Under the pieces are notes generated by a model, which saw only the letters and a list, made by a program, of their open reading frames with translations, was not told the origin of the DNA and searched no databases. DNA of 33,566 nucleotides from positions 1 through 33,566 of IMG/VR virus record IMGVR_UViG_3300045999_003816. One strand, 5' to 3'. Positions within the stretch are counted from its first letter, which is position 1, and every line of letters begins with the position of its first letter. Shown here in pieces: positions 1-4,998 of the stretch. A program made the position numbers and the translations under genes. This DNA comes from a virus.

Positions 1-544
1 GGAGCGCTTCGGCATGTTCGTTCCATGCGAGGCGGTACATCTCTAGTTGCACGGCATAGTCGTCGTATACAGACGATCCGCTCTTGAAATCAACGATCGC
101 AACCTTGCCATTGCGTAGTCGACATACGAGGTCGCACGTTCCAGCAAACTCATGGCGGTCACTGTATAGGAGCATCTCAACAGCGTAGACTTCGGCCACA
201 TCCTTGCGAAAGAACTCATCGAATGACATAAGGGCCTTGCTGTGGAATTCTGACAGCGTTGACATCTCAATCGTCTGCGCTGCCATATAACGCTCAAACA
301 AGATGTGCATCTGTGTTCCACGGTCTGCGGCTTCGTCACGTAGCTGGTTAGCGCCTTCTACGCCATGCTTGGCATACCATGCAATCAGCCCTGGTGGTGT
401 CGGCGAGGTGGCCTTGATGATCCTTGTGACAGATGGATACCATTTGACGTCAACGTCATTCACTCGCGCATAGAACCTGTCGCCTCCGTCATCATAACGG
501 AACAGCGGTGCCGGGCGTTCGTGGTTGTTTAGGTTCCAGATCAT
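1..544 (-). CDS. PD-(D/E)XK nuclease, RecB/Cas4-like (N-terminal part)
   Basis: This is the N-terminal 180 or so residues of a protein that continues at 33566-33124 once the genome is circularised, giving 285 residues. The nuclease core is visible: E123, D138 in GTCDLV, D152-x-K154 in IVDFKSG, and the QxxxY motif at Q166-Y170. This order is typical of RecB/Cas4-type exonucleases that use metal ions to degrade DNA ends. The ATG at 544 overlaps the stop of the regulator gene upstream by one base (TAATG), and an ACACGGAG ribosome-binding leader lies 8 bases upstream. Its place next to an SSB-like protein suggests a role in recombination or replication. The family is clear; the exact role is inferred. 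Confidence 0.88.
   Translation of the reverse strand, partial: MIWNLNNHERPAPLFRYDDGGDRFYARVNDVDVKWYPSVTRIIKATSPTPPGLIAWYAKHGVEGANQLRDEAADRGTQMHILFERYMAAQTIEMSTLSEFHSKALMSFDEFFRKDVAEVYAVEMLLYSDRHEFAGTCDLVCRLRNGKVAIVDFKSGSSVYDDYAVQLEMYRLAWNEHAEAL
4..129. repeat. Terminal direct repeat, left copy (126 bp)
   Basis: Positions 4-129 are identical to 33441-33566 at the other end of the window. Positions 1-3 (gga) do not match 33438-33440 (cat), so they look like an end artefact. The repeat lies inside a single nuclease reading frame that stays open when the ends are joined. That favours a circular or circularly permuted genome closed at an assembly overlap over true physical termini. Confidence 0.95.
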
Positions 545-732
545 TAGTTGTTCTCCGTGTAATAATTGATGTACTCAATTACCAGTTGACGCAGTAGTGC
601 CGACTTGGTTATGCCTTCGGCCTCTGCAATGTTCTTGAGGTGGTTGTTATGCTCTTCAGGGATTCGGAATATAACGTTGGGGTTGTAACATGGTTTCCGG
701 CCCCGTGGTCTTCCGCGCTTACTTTGTGACAC
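544..732 (-). CDS. Ribbon-helix-helix DNA-binding protein with AT-hook-like N-terminus
   Basis: This 62-residue protein has the beta-strand NVIFRIPE followed by two helices, as in the CopG/Arc/MetJ family, whose dimers bind operator DNA through the strand. The N-terminus SQSKRGRPRGRKP is very basic and contains a GRP core like an AT-hook, suggesting extra minor-groove contacts. I prefer the GTG at 732 because GAGGGG lies 6 bases upstream. An ATG at 753 would add seven residues but lacks a good ribosome-binding site. The gene overlaps its upstream neighbour by 14 bases and the nuclease gene by one. It is the only evident transcription-factor-like gene, so it is a good candidate to bind the early-region palindromes; that link is inferred. 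Confidence 0.75.
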   Translation of the reverse strand: MSQSKRGRPRGRKPCYNPNVIFRIPEEHNNHLKNIAEAEGITKSALLRQLVIEYINYYTENN

Positions 733-913
733 GATACCCCTCGATATATTCATCGTCGATAGCAGAGGCCACTTCCCAGATTTCGTTCATCTCCCTACGG
801 CATTCCTGCAGCGTCTTGGCCTTGTCGATGCTGTCAACGATTACCCCGAGGTCGTCGACCCATTTGCGGAGAACTGAGATAGGGATCTCACGTGTGATGG
901 TTTTGTCAGTCAT
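719..913 (-). CDS. Small hypothetical protein (64 aa)
   Basis: I do not recognise this gene. The product is acidic and probably all-helical (for example RKWVDDLGVIVDSIDKAKTL and ECRREMNEIWEVASAIDDEY), with no signal peptide or membrane segment. I chose the ATG at 913, which overlaps the upstream stop by 8 bases and reads MTDKTITREI. A start at 943 would overlap the neighbour by 38 bases. The gene sits between two other small genes in the early operon and overlaps the regulator gene. It could be a host-interaction or regulatory peptide, but nothing in the sequence settles that. Confidence 0.6.
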   Translation of the reverse strand: MTDKTITREIPISVLRKWVDDLGVIVDSIDKAKTLQECRREMNEIWEVASAIDDEYIEGYRVTK

Positions 914-1253
914 TAAAGATCTCATTAAGATTAGCACAGGCACGTTCGGCGTCTGGCTTATTGCTAAAGAACGAAGTTGTTTTCAGGACATCGCCATTGC
1001 CATATACCCTATGTATAGTCCACTGGGGGCGAGGTGGCACGTATGCGGCTTCGTCTGTAAACTCAACGACCTGGTATTCAAACTGCGATGCCTTGATGCT
1101 ATTGACAAAATGCAGGCAGTTCTCAAGCTCACAGTGTAGCTTGTACGTAACGTTCTCATCAGGGCCGTGGTTGACGTAATAGTCTTCCCAGTATGCCTGT
1201 GCTGCTATTGCCAGCAGTTTATAGGCATTCAACAGTTTATCTTGCTTATTCAT
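906..1253 (-). CDS. Hypothetical protein (115 aa)
   Basis: This is an unrecognised soluble protein. The N-terminal half is helical (KQDKLLNAYKLLAIAAQAYW). The C-terminal half has alternating hydrophobic residues and then a helical end, KPDAERACANLNEIF. That end resembles the short AERACxxLNE segment often seen at the C-termini of small phage early proteins. The ATG at 1253 overlaps the stop of the upstream membrane-protein gene as ATGA, so it is preferred over one at 1265. The gene is coupled to neighbours on both sides. Its function is unknown. Confidence 0.65.
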   Translation of the reverse strand: MNKQDKLLNAYKLLAIAAQAYWEDYYVNHGPDENVTYKLHCELENCLHFVNSIKASQFEYQVVEFTDEAAYVPPRPQWTIHRVYGNGDVLKTTSFFSNKPDAERACANLNEIFND

Positions 1254-1465
1254 CGTTGCCCCCACAGTGTTACGGTCTGGTTTGGTTTGATCATGGGGTC
1301 AGGCGATATGCTGCCTGCAAGGGCGAACATGCCGATTGTTAGAACTGTCAGGAACACGCCAACAGTCAGCAGGCGTTGACGATGTGATCCCTCGATGCGA
1401 GGTGTGACGCGGAACCATAGGTTCCCATCGTAGCGTCCAGTCTTGAACTCGATGCTGAGTCGCAT
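1250..1465 (-). CDS. Small single-pass membrane protein (71 aa)
   Basis: The first 30 residues are polar and basic (RLSIEFKTGRYDG, RIEGSHRQR). They are followed by one hydrophobic helix, LLTVGVFLTVLTIGMFALAG, at about 32-51, and then a short C-terminal tail. The positive N-terminus predicts an N-in orientation. The start is well supported: ACACGGAG lies 5 bases before the ATG at 1465. This is the first gene after a non-coding leader with palindromes, so it may begin a transcript. No family is recognised. A role at the host membrane, such as superinfection exclusion, is possible but not shown. Confidence 0.65.
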   Translation of the reverse strand: MRLSIEFKTGRYDGNLWFRVTPRIEGSHRQRLLTVGVFLTVLTIGMFALAGSISPDPMIKPNQTVTLWGQR

Positions 1466-1529
1466 AAAAACTCCGTGTAAATAAGATTGTGGTTGACGTA
1501 GTAGTTGACTACGTTTTATTGCATTGCAA
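1466..1529 (-). promoter_or_regulatory. Leader with palindromes and ACACGGAG ribosome-binding site
   Basis: This short gap upstream of the membrane-protein gene holds ACACGGAG (complement of 1471-1478), a 12-bp palindrome gtagttgactac at 1501-1512, and two gttgac direct repeats at 1492-1497 and 1504-1509. The perfect palindrome ttgcattgcaa at 1519-1529 overlaps the last codons of the glycosyltransferase gene. A similar palindrome occurs at about the same distance from ACACGGAG at 3420-3432. Operator function is inferred; no clear -10 box is seen. Confidence 0.4.
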
Positions 1530-2175
1530 GATTAACAAAATCTTTTCGATTTTCCAACAGCCACTCACGAGAATTTTTCGCATCCTCTTCGTAGTTGGCA
1601 ACTCCTAGTGTCTGCGAACCTACGTGGTGCACGTATGACCGTGACACGAACACCTCGTATCCACGCTGGCGAATGTCAAAGCACTGCACATCGTCACTGT
1701 AAAAATTTATCGGTGGGAAGTCCACCCACGTCTCCCTTGTGTAGACAGCCAGCAGGGGCGCAACGCTAGGCACTGCGATGATCTGCAGTTCCTGCGGGTT
1801 CTGGATTGTCCTCTGCTGTTTCATGCCGTATGTGAAACGTATATTCTGCGGGCTCATCCTCACGTAGTCAGCACGTGCTGCTATAACTCCCCAATGCCGT
1901 TGTTCGCCCTGGCAAATCTCGATGTCTTCGTTCAGCAGTTGGAAGCTATCAGGGCGCAGCACGATGTCGTCGTTGGCGATAACAAAGGTTCTATGCCCTC
2001 CACGGATCATGGTGTCTACGAGTTCGTTGTAGCTTGCCCCGAAGTTACCTAGCGAGTGCTGGCGGAATACCTCCACATCACGTGGTTTGTATTCACGTAG
2101 TGATGCCAGAAACACCCGTTCGTGAGGCGTGTAATGTGCGCGGCTCTTGTGGCAGTAGCCAAGGGCGGTAATCAT
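1516..2175 (-). CDS. GT-A fold glycosyltransferase, GT2-like
   Basis: This 219-residue protein matches short GT2-like transferases. A conserved Asn-Asp-Asp sits in VIANDDIVLRPD (68-70), in the position of the DxD metal and nucleotide-sugar motif. It is followed by WGVIAARADYV and by the acceptor-side motif FYSDDVQCFDIRQRGYEV. The closing segment VHHVGSQTLG is typical of this group. No membrane segment is seen, so it should act in the cytoplasm. Donor and acceptor are unknown; phage DNA, a virion protein or a host surface glycan are all possible. The ATG at 2175 overlaps the upstream stop as ATGA, with AGGA just upstream. It is the last gene of the small coupled cluster. Confidence 0.8.
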   Translation of the reverse strand: MITALGYCHKSRAHYTPHERVFLASLREYKPRDVEVFRQHSLGNFGASYNELVDTMIRGGHRTFVIANDDIVLRPDSFQLLNEDIEICQGEQRHWGVIAARADYVRMSPQNIRFTYGMKQQRTIQNPQELQIIAVPSVAPLLAVYTRETWVDFPPINFYSDDVQCFDIRQRGYEVFVSRSYVHHVGSQTLGVANYEEDAKNSREWLLENRKDFVNLAMQ

Positions 2176-2357
2176 GGCGTCCTAGTCTCGTCTAATGAAT
2201 TGGCTGCAGCTACCGAGATCTCGTCGATGATCTCCCATAGCTCTACGCTATATCCAACACCTTCGCACTCAAGGGATTTGGCAAGGTCGCAGAGCCTATT
2301 GCTAATCTTAAACAGCTCGATGTGCAGCGTTACGAAGCGTTCGGTGGAGATGCTCAT
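2172..2357 (-). CDS. Small hypothetical protein (61 aa)
   Basis: This is an unrecognised acidic, helical protein reading MSISTERFVTLHIELF with a C-terminus VAAANSLDETRTP. The ATG at 2357 follows AAAGGAG, which is encoded by the last codons of the gene before it, and overlaps that gene's TGA. The gene ends by overlapping the glycosyltransferase start. It is part of a chain of four genes that share the same repeated boundary sequence. Confidence 0.6.
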   Translation of the reverse strand: MSISTERFVTLHIELFKISNRLCDLAKSLECEGVGYSVELWEIIDEISVAAANSLDETRTP

Positions 2358-2379
2358 GGCTGCTCTCCTTTGGCTTTGG
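2353..2379. repeat. Gene-boundary repeat, copy 1
   Basis: These 27 bp are identical to 2478-2504 and match 24 of 27 bases at 2662-2688. On the minus strand the repeat encodes the end of one gene (AKGEQP then stop), carries the AAAGGAG ribosome-binding site and includes the overlapping ATGAG start of the next gene. Confidence 0.9.
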
Positions 2380-2482
2380 ATTTGTCTACAGAATTTGAGA
2401 CGGCAATATCTATACGGATCACGGTTGCGATAGCCCATCCCCAAATAATTATTTTTAGTATTACTTCAGAGCATTCACTCAT
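2354..2482 (-). CDS. Tiny single-pass membrane peptide (42 aa)
   Basis: The peptide starts MSECSEVILKIIIWGWAIAT, with a hydrophobic helix at about 7-25, then a charged tail ending KSKAKGEQP. The ATG at 2482 has AAAGGAG 6-7 bases upstream within the boundary repeat, and the stop overlaps the next ATG. An open frame continues upstream to 2554, but that part lies inside the neighbouring gene in another frame and is not used. Small membrane peptides like this are common in phage early regions. Its function is unknown. Confidence 0.55.
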   Translation of the reverse strand: MSECSEVILKIIIWGWAIATVIRIDIAVSNSVDKSKAKGEQP

Positions 2483-2666
2483 GGCTGCTCTCCTTTGGCT
2501 TTGGTTTGACGTAGGAATTGGGCTTAGGAATGGGCTGCCATGGTTGGCCTTCATTCACAGCATCATAGGACCACACTAGAACACCATCGTCATCATCCCA
2601 TAAAAGCACACAATAATGCAACGCATCCTCTACAGTCGGTAGCCTCTCTGTTACCCATTCACTCAT
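2475..2666 (-). CDS. Small acidic hypothetical protein (63 aa)
   Basis: The protein begins MSEWVTERLPTVEDALHYCV and contains WDDDDGVLVWSYDA. The phrase LPTxED...VLVW resembles the common small phage proteins with a WxxVxxRLPxxxxxVLV pattern, here shortened (family knowledge, moderate match). The ATG at 2666 overlaps the upstream TGA and has AAAGGAG in the boundary repeat. Its own end overlaps the next start by 8 bases (CATGAGTGA). Its function is unknown. Confidence 0.6.
   Translation of the reverse strand: MSEWVTERLPTVEDALHYCVLLWDDDDGVLVWSYDAVNEGQPWQPIPKPNSYVKPKPKESSHE
2478..2504. repeat. Gene-boundary repeat, copy 2
   Basis: This copy is identical over 27 bp to 2353-2379. It ends the 63-residue gene in a different reading frame (KPKESSHE) from copy 1 (AKGEQP), so the conservation is at DNA level rather than of a shared peptide. 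Confidence 0.9.
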
Positions 2667-2688
2667 TGCCGCTCTCCTTTTGCTTTGG
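2662..2688. repeat. Gene-boundary repeat, copy 3 (diverged)
   Basis: This copy matches the other two at 24 of 27 positions. It ends the 109-residue gene (AKGERQ then stop) and provides the ribosome-binding site and ATGAGTGA start of the 63-residue gene. Confidence 0.85.
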
Positions 2689-2992
2689 CGATGGCTGCAT
2701 CGATCATTGCAATTGTTTTGGGGTCGTCGTGTTGCCACCCGTACTCTTTACAGGTGCACCCATTTAGTGTGCATACATCAGACATTGTTGATCTGGTATA
2801 TTCCAACGCCTCCAGCATGTCAGGGGCGGCGGCGATCAATTGGGCGTGTTCTTTATTTAACACTTTCGCAATAGGAACATCCCATGTGTAAAACACCAAA
2901 TAGCTTTGGCTATTTTTAAGATAGGCAAAAGACCAATCATGCATTTTATCATTGTTCCAATCAGTAACATACCATACATTTTCATCACTCAT
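2663..2992 (-). CDS. Early protein with AAPDMLEAL motif (109 aa)
   Basis: The N-terminal half is aromatic-rich (WYVTDWNNDKMHDWSF). The C-terminal half carries EHAQLIAAAPDMLEALEYT and ends AIAKAKGERQ. The AxLIAAAPDLLEALE segment followed by a terminal AIAKAxG helix recurs at the C-termini of many otherwise unrelated phage early proteins (established pattern, function not defined). The ATG at 2992 overlaps the upstream stop, with AAAGGCGG before it. Four cysteines lie around SDVCTLNGCTCKEYGW. The gene is coupled to its neighbours on both sides. Confidence 0.7.
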   Translation of the reverse strand: MSDENVWYVTDWNNDKMHDWSFAYLKNSQSYLVFYTWDVPIAKVLNKEHAQLIAAAPDMLEALEYTRSTMSDVCTLNGCTCKEYGWQHDDPKTIAMIDAAIAKAKGERQ

Positions 2993-3132
2993 TTCGCACC
3001 GCCTTTCGTCTTCGCCATCGCCTCTGCTTTGGCCTTGGCATCTAGGCAGGCTGCCATCATGGTTTTCCCGTAGCCTTCAACTTTCTTACCTGATGACGTC
3101 AGGATAAAAGCCTTGTAGATAGGTGTCTTCAT
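2989..3132 (-). CDS. Small basic protein (47 aa)
   Basis: The protein reads MKTPIYKAFILTSSGKKVEG and ends with an Ala/Lys-rich helix, KAKAEAMAKTKGGAK. The ATG at 3132 has ACACGGAG 6 bases upstream, the same leader that precedes four other genes. The stop overlaps the next ATG (AAATGAG). The Lys/Ala tail resembles the tails of the following genes and is encoded by a sequence distantly like the boundary repeat. Its function is unknown. Confidence 0.6.
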   Translation of the reverse strand: MKTPIYKAFILTSSGKKVEGYGKTMMAACLDAKAKAEAMAKTKGGAK

Positions 3133-3193
3133 TGTGGTCTCCGTGTGGTTGGTGGTTGGTTGTGCAGTGTAGGATGCTGCGCCCCTTGGTTTG

Positions 3194-3364
3194 TTAGCGT
3201 GGTAAGATATCCCACATCGTTTCGCCCATTTTTACATATTCGCAACCTTGCTCTTGAATAAAGGCAAAAGCCCATTGTGCCTGAGAACCAAAATCATTTG
3301 CATCAAATGACGTTTTAACTACCTTCCAGCCGTCTGCTGTTTTCTGATATTCTGTGAATCTCAT
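3194..3364 (-). CDS. Small hypothetical protein (56 aa), first gene of the early operon
   Basis: The protein is MRFTEYQKTADGWKVVKTSF followed by QWAFAFIQEQGCEYVKMGET and a short end. It looks like a compact alpha/beta domain of the kind common as first early proteins, but I recognise no family. The ATG at 3364 has ACACGGAG 6 bases upstream and lies about 40 bases downstream of a good promoter candidate, so this should be the first early gene transcribed. A 61-base gap with CA-rich leader sequence separates it from the next gene. Confidence 0.65.
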   Translation of the reverse strand: MRFTEYQKTADGWKVVKTSFDANDFGSQAQWAFAFIQEQGCEYVKMGETMWDILPR

Positions 3365-3400
3365 TGTCGTCTCCGTGTATACTGTGGTTGTTTGTTGTGT

Positions 3401-3432
3401 GCAATCTAAGGGATATTTATTTGCAATGCAAA
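3401..3432 (-). promoter_or_regulatory. Candidate early promoter with operator-like palindrome
   Basis: On the minus strand TTGCAT (complement of 3426-3431) and TAGATT (complement of 3403-3408) are separated by 17 bases, a sigma70-type arrangement. The -35 element lies inside the perfect 13-bp palindrome tttgcaatgcaaa at 3420-3432, so a dimeric repressor bound there would block RNA polymerase. It lies directly after a terminator and upstream of the first early gene. Confidence 0.55.
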
Positions 3433-3466
3433 CAAAAAATAAAAAACCCGAAAAAAATTTTCGGGC
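3433..3466 (-). terminator. Rho-independent terminator at the end of the late genes
   Basis: On the minus strand CCCGAAAA and TTTTCGGG form an 8-bp stem (3458-3465 with 3447-3454) with a 3-base loop, followed by a run of T residues interrupted once. It ends the tail operon and insulates it from the early promoter that begins in the next bases. Confidence 0.85.
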
Positions 3467-3511
3467 TTTGTAATCGCTAACTCACAACAGACAAATCCGT
3501 CACCTTATTGT

Positions 3512-3643
3512 CTATCGTAAAGCCTTCAGCCGTTCCGTCCACACCTTGTGCATTTTGTGGAGTTCAGAACGGCGAACAGGCTCCATTTCTAATTTTAGCA
3601 GAATCTCAAGACTCCGCAAAAACAACACTACGTGTTCTCTCAT
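3512..3643 (-). CDS. Short basic helical protein at the end of the tail operon (43 aa)
   Basis: The protein begins MREHVVLFLRSLEILLKLEM and ends with HKMHKVWTERLKALR. It is helical throughout, with a hydrophobic N-terminal half and a basic C-terminal half. The ATG at 3643 overlaps the stop of the structural gene upstream as ATGA, which supports real coupling even though the frame is short. About 45 bases separate it from the terminator. It could be a small virion or late-function protein; no family is recognised. Confidence 0.5.
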   Translation of the reverse strand: MREHVVLFLRSLEILLKLEMEPVRRSELHKMHKVWTERLKALR

Positions 3644-4179
3644 AATGCCGTCAATGCCTCCGTAAACACGCGTATACGCGCTGCAGCACTTGCGGCATAG
3701 GTTACACTTGTCGCTGAGTTAGAAAGCACCACAGCGTAGAACGTCGAAGACGTCGACACCGTGCCTGTGCGAACGTACTTGTCTGGTTTAATGCCAGCAA
3801 TCCAAACGGTGTCCGATACGCGCTTATAATCTGTATCAGCAATGGTAAACGCCCCAAGTAGGTTCGTAGTCGATCCGTTATAGACGGCACCGGATGTAGG
3901 CGTAGTGGGCGCTGTCGAGTTATACAGCAGCACAATCAGAGGGCATTTCTTGATGTTCGCAGAACTAGATGCCGTCTCTTCAAACTCGATTTGACGGATG
4001 ATCGCGTGCTGTTGTGTCGTCTGTGCAAGTCCCGTGAGGGTAATAACAGACGCCATGACCGGGTAGTATTGGCTCAATGCCGTCGTTATGACCGTGCCGG
4101 TATTTTGCCAGCCGTGGTCGGTTGAGTTAGTAGCTGTTAAGACATTGGCAGCTACTGGGGTATTTGGTAAACAGGACAT
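3640..4179 (-). CDS. Putative structural protein near tail tip (179 aa)
   Basis: This is a beta-rich, Ser/Thr/Ala-rich protein with few charges, typical of virion surface proteins. The segments HAIIRQIEFEETASSSANIK and CPLIVLLYNSTAPTTPTSGA, and an end RIRVFTEALTAL, suggest a jelly-roll or decoration-type fold. Its composition resembles the 145-residue protein after the capsid gene, but I cannot align them confidently. AAGGA lies before the ATG at 4179, 15 bases after the C1q-like gene. A role at the tail tip or as decoration is inferred from position and composition. Confidence 0.6.
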   Translation of the reverse strand: MSCLPNTPVAANVLTATNSTDHGWQNTGTVITTALSQYYPVMASVITLTGLAQTTQQHAIIRQIEFEETASSSANIKKCPLIVLLYNSTAPTTPTSGAVYNGSTTNLLGAFTIADTDYKRVSDTVWIAGIKPDKYVRTGTVSTSSTFYAVVLSNSATSVTYAASAAARIRVFTEALTAL

Positions 4180-4194
4180 TTTGTTCCTTAAATT

Positions 4195-4998
4195 TTACGG
4201 TTGATTACCTTTGGCGAAGACGTACAATCTACCACTTGACGGGAGATTGTCTGTGTTGTTTAACTCGCAGTTCTCACGATGGCCTGTGATATAGGCGTAG
4301 ACGGATGAAGGATAGATGACACCAGCATCCTCGGATGAGGGGGCTTCGGAAAGCATCTTCACTTCTAACTTATCGCCAGGTCTTAGTGGCACGTGACACC
4401 CGCCCTGTAGCCTACAATCGTTGATGTGGGGGCCGTCACCCATCATGTGATGGTCAACCATGTCAATGATACGGAAGAAAACACCGTTGACATAATACGC
4501 AAGGCGTGCCTCGTTGATCTGACCACTGCCAGGGAAACGAATTTGAAGGTATGTATACACCCACCACACCCCAGCATTCGCATCTGTCGGCCGAAACGAC
4601 CACGTGTCGTCGTAGTCAAGAGATTCATTCTGCACACCTTGCGTGCGTAGGATTTCGTTGTTGAACGGAACCGGCGTCCACACGTCACTCATGAACTGCC
4701 AGTTGCCGGTCAGATCCCACTGGAAACTTTGCTTGTAATCGCCCACCCAATGCTTCGACCTGTGTTCAGCATTGCCTATTGACTTCATCACGCGGTTTGT
4801 TTCGCCGCTCAGATACTGCTTGCTGACTAGGTTGTTTACCGTCGTGTTAAAGTTGACCTCGATATAATACTGGTAATTGTAAACATCGCCATCCGTGTCT
4901 TCGCCTGCATAGTAGGTGCCGAAGGTCTGCCTACGACGTTCGAATGCCAGCGAAGCCGGTGCTATCTTGCGATTGTTAACGGGGTCGTTAATGGGCAT
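4195..4998 (-). CDS. Tail-tip protein with C1q/TNF-like domain (267 aa)
   Basis: Residues from about 150 to 250 show the C1q signature: GVWWVYTYLQIRF, then ARLAYYVNGVFFRIID, then LRPGDKLEVKM and PSSVYAYITGH. In C1q-type jelly rolls the LRPGD-hydrophobic strand and the closing Ser-aromatic strand are the most conserved parts, and these trimeric domains often sit at the ends of phage fibres and spikes. The N-terminal 130 residues have no recognised domain. The ATG at 4998 overlaps the stop of the preceding tail gene by one base. Receptor binding is a reasonable inference from fold and position. Confidence 0.6.
   Translation of the reverse strand: MPINDPVNNRKIAPASLAFERRRQTFGTYYAGEDTDGDVYNYQYYIEVNFNTTVNNLVSKQYLSGETNRVMKSIGNAEHRSKHWVGDYKQSFQWDLTGNWQFMSDVWTPVPFNNEILRTQGVQNESLDYDDTWSFRPTDANAGVWWVYTYLQIRFPGSGQINEARLAYYVNGVFFRIIDMVDHHMMGDGPHINDCRLQGGCHVPLRPGDKLEVKMLSEAPSSEDAGVIYPSSVYAYITGHRENCELNNTDNLPSSGRLYVFAKGNQP

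Noticed and set aside
43-339. 98-codon minus-strand frame inside the nuclease gene
   Set aside because: The overlapping frame starting at 544 carries the catalytic motifs and closes across the genome ends; this one is basic, Cys/Arg-rich and motif-free.
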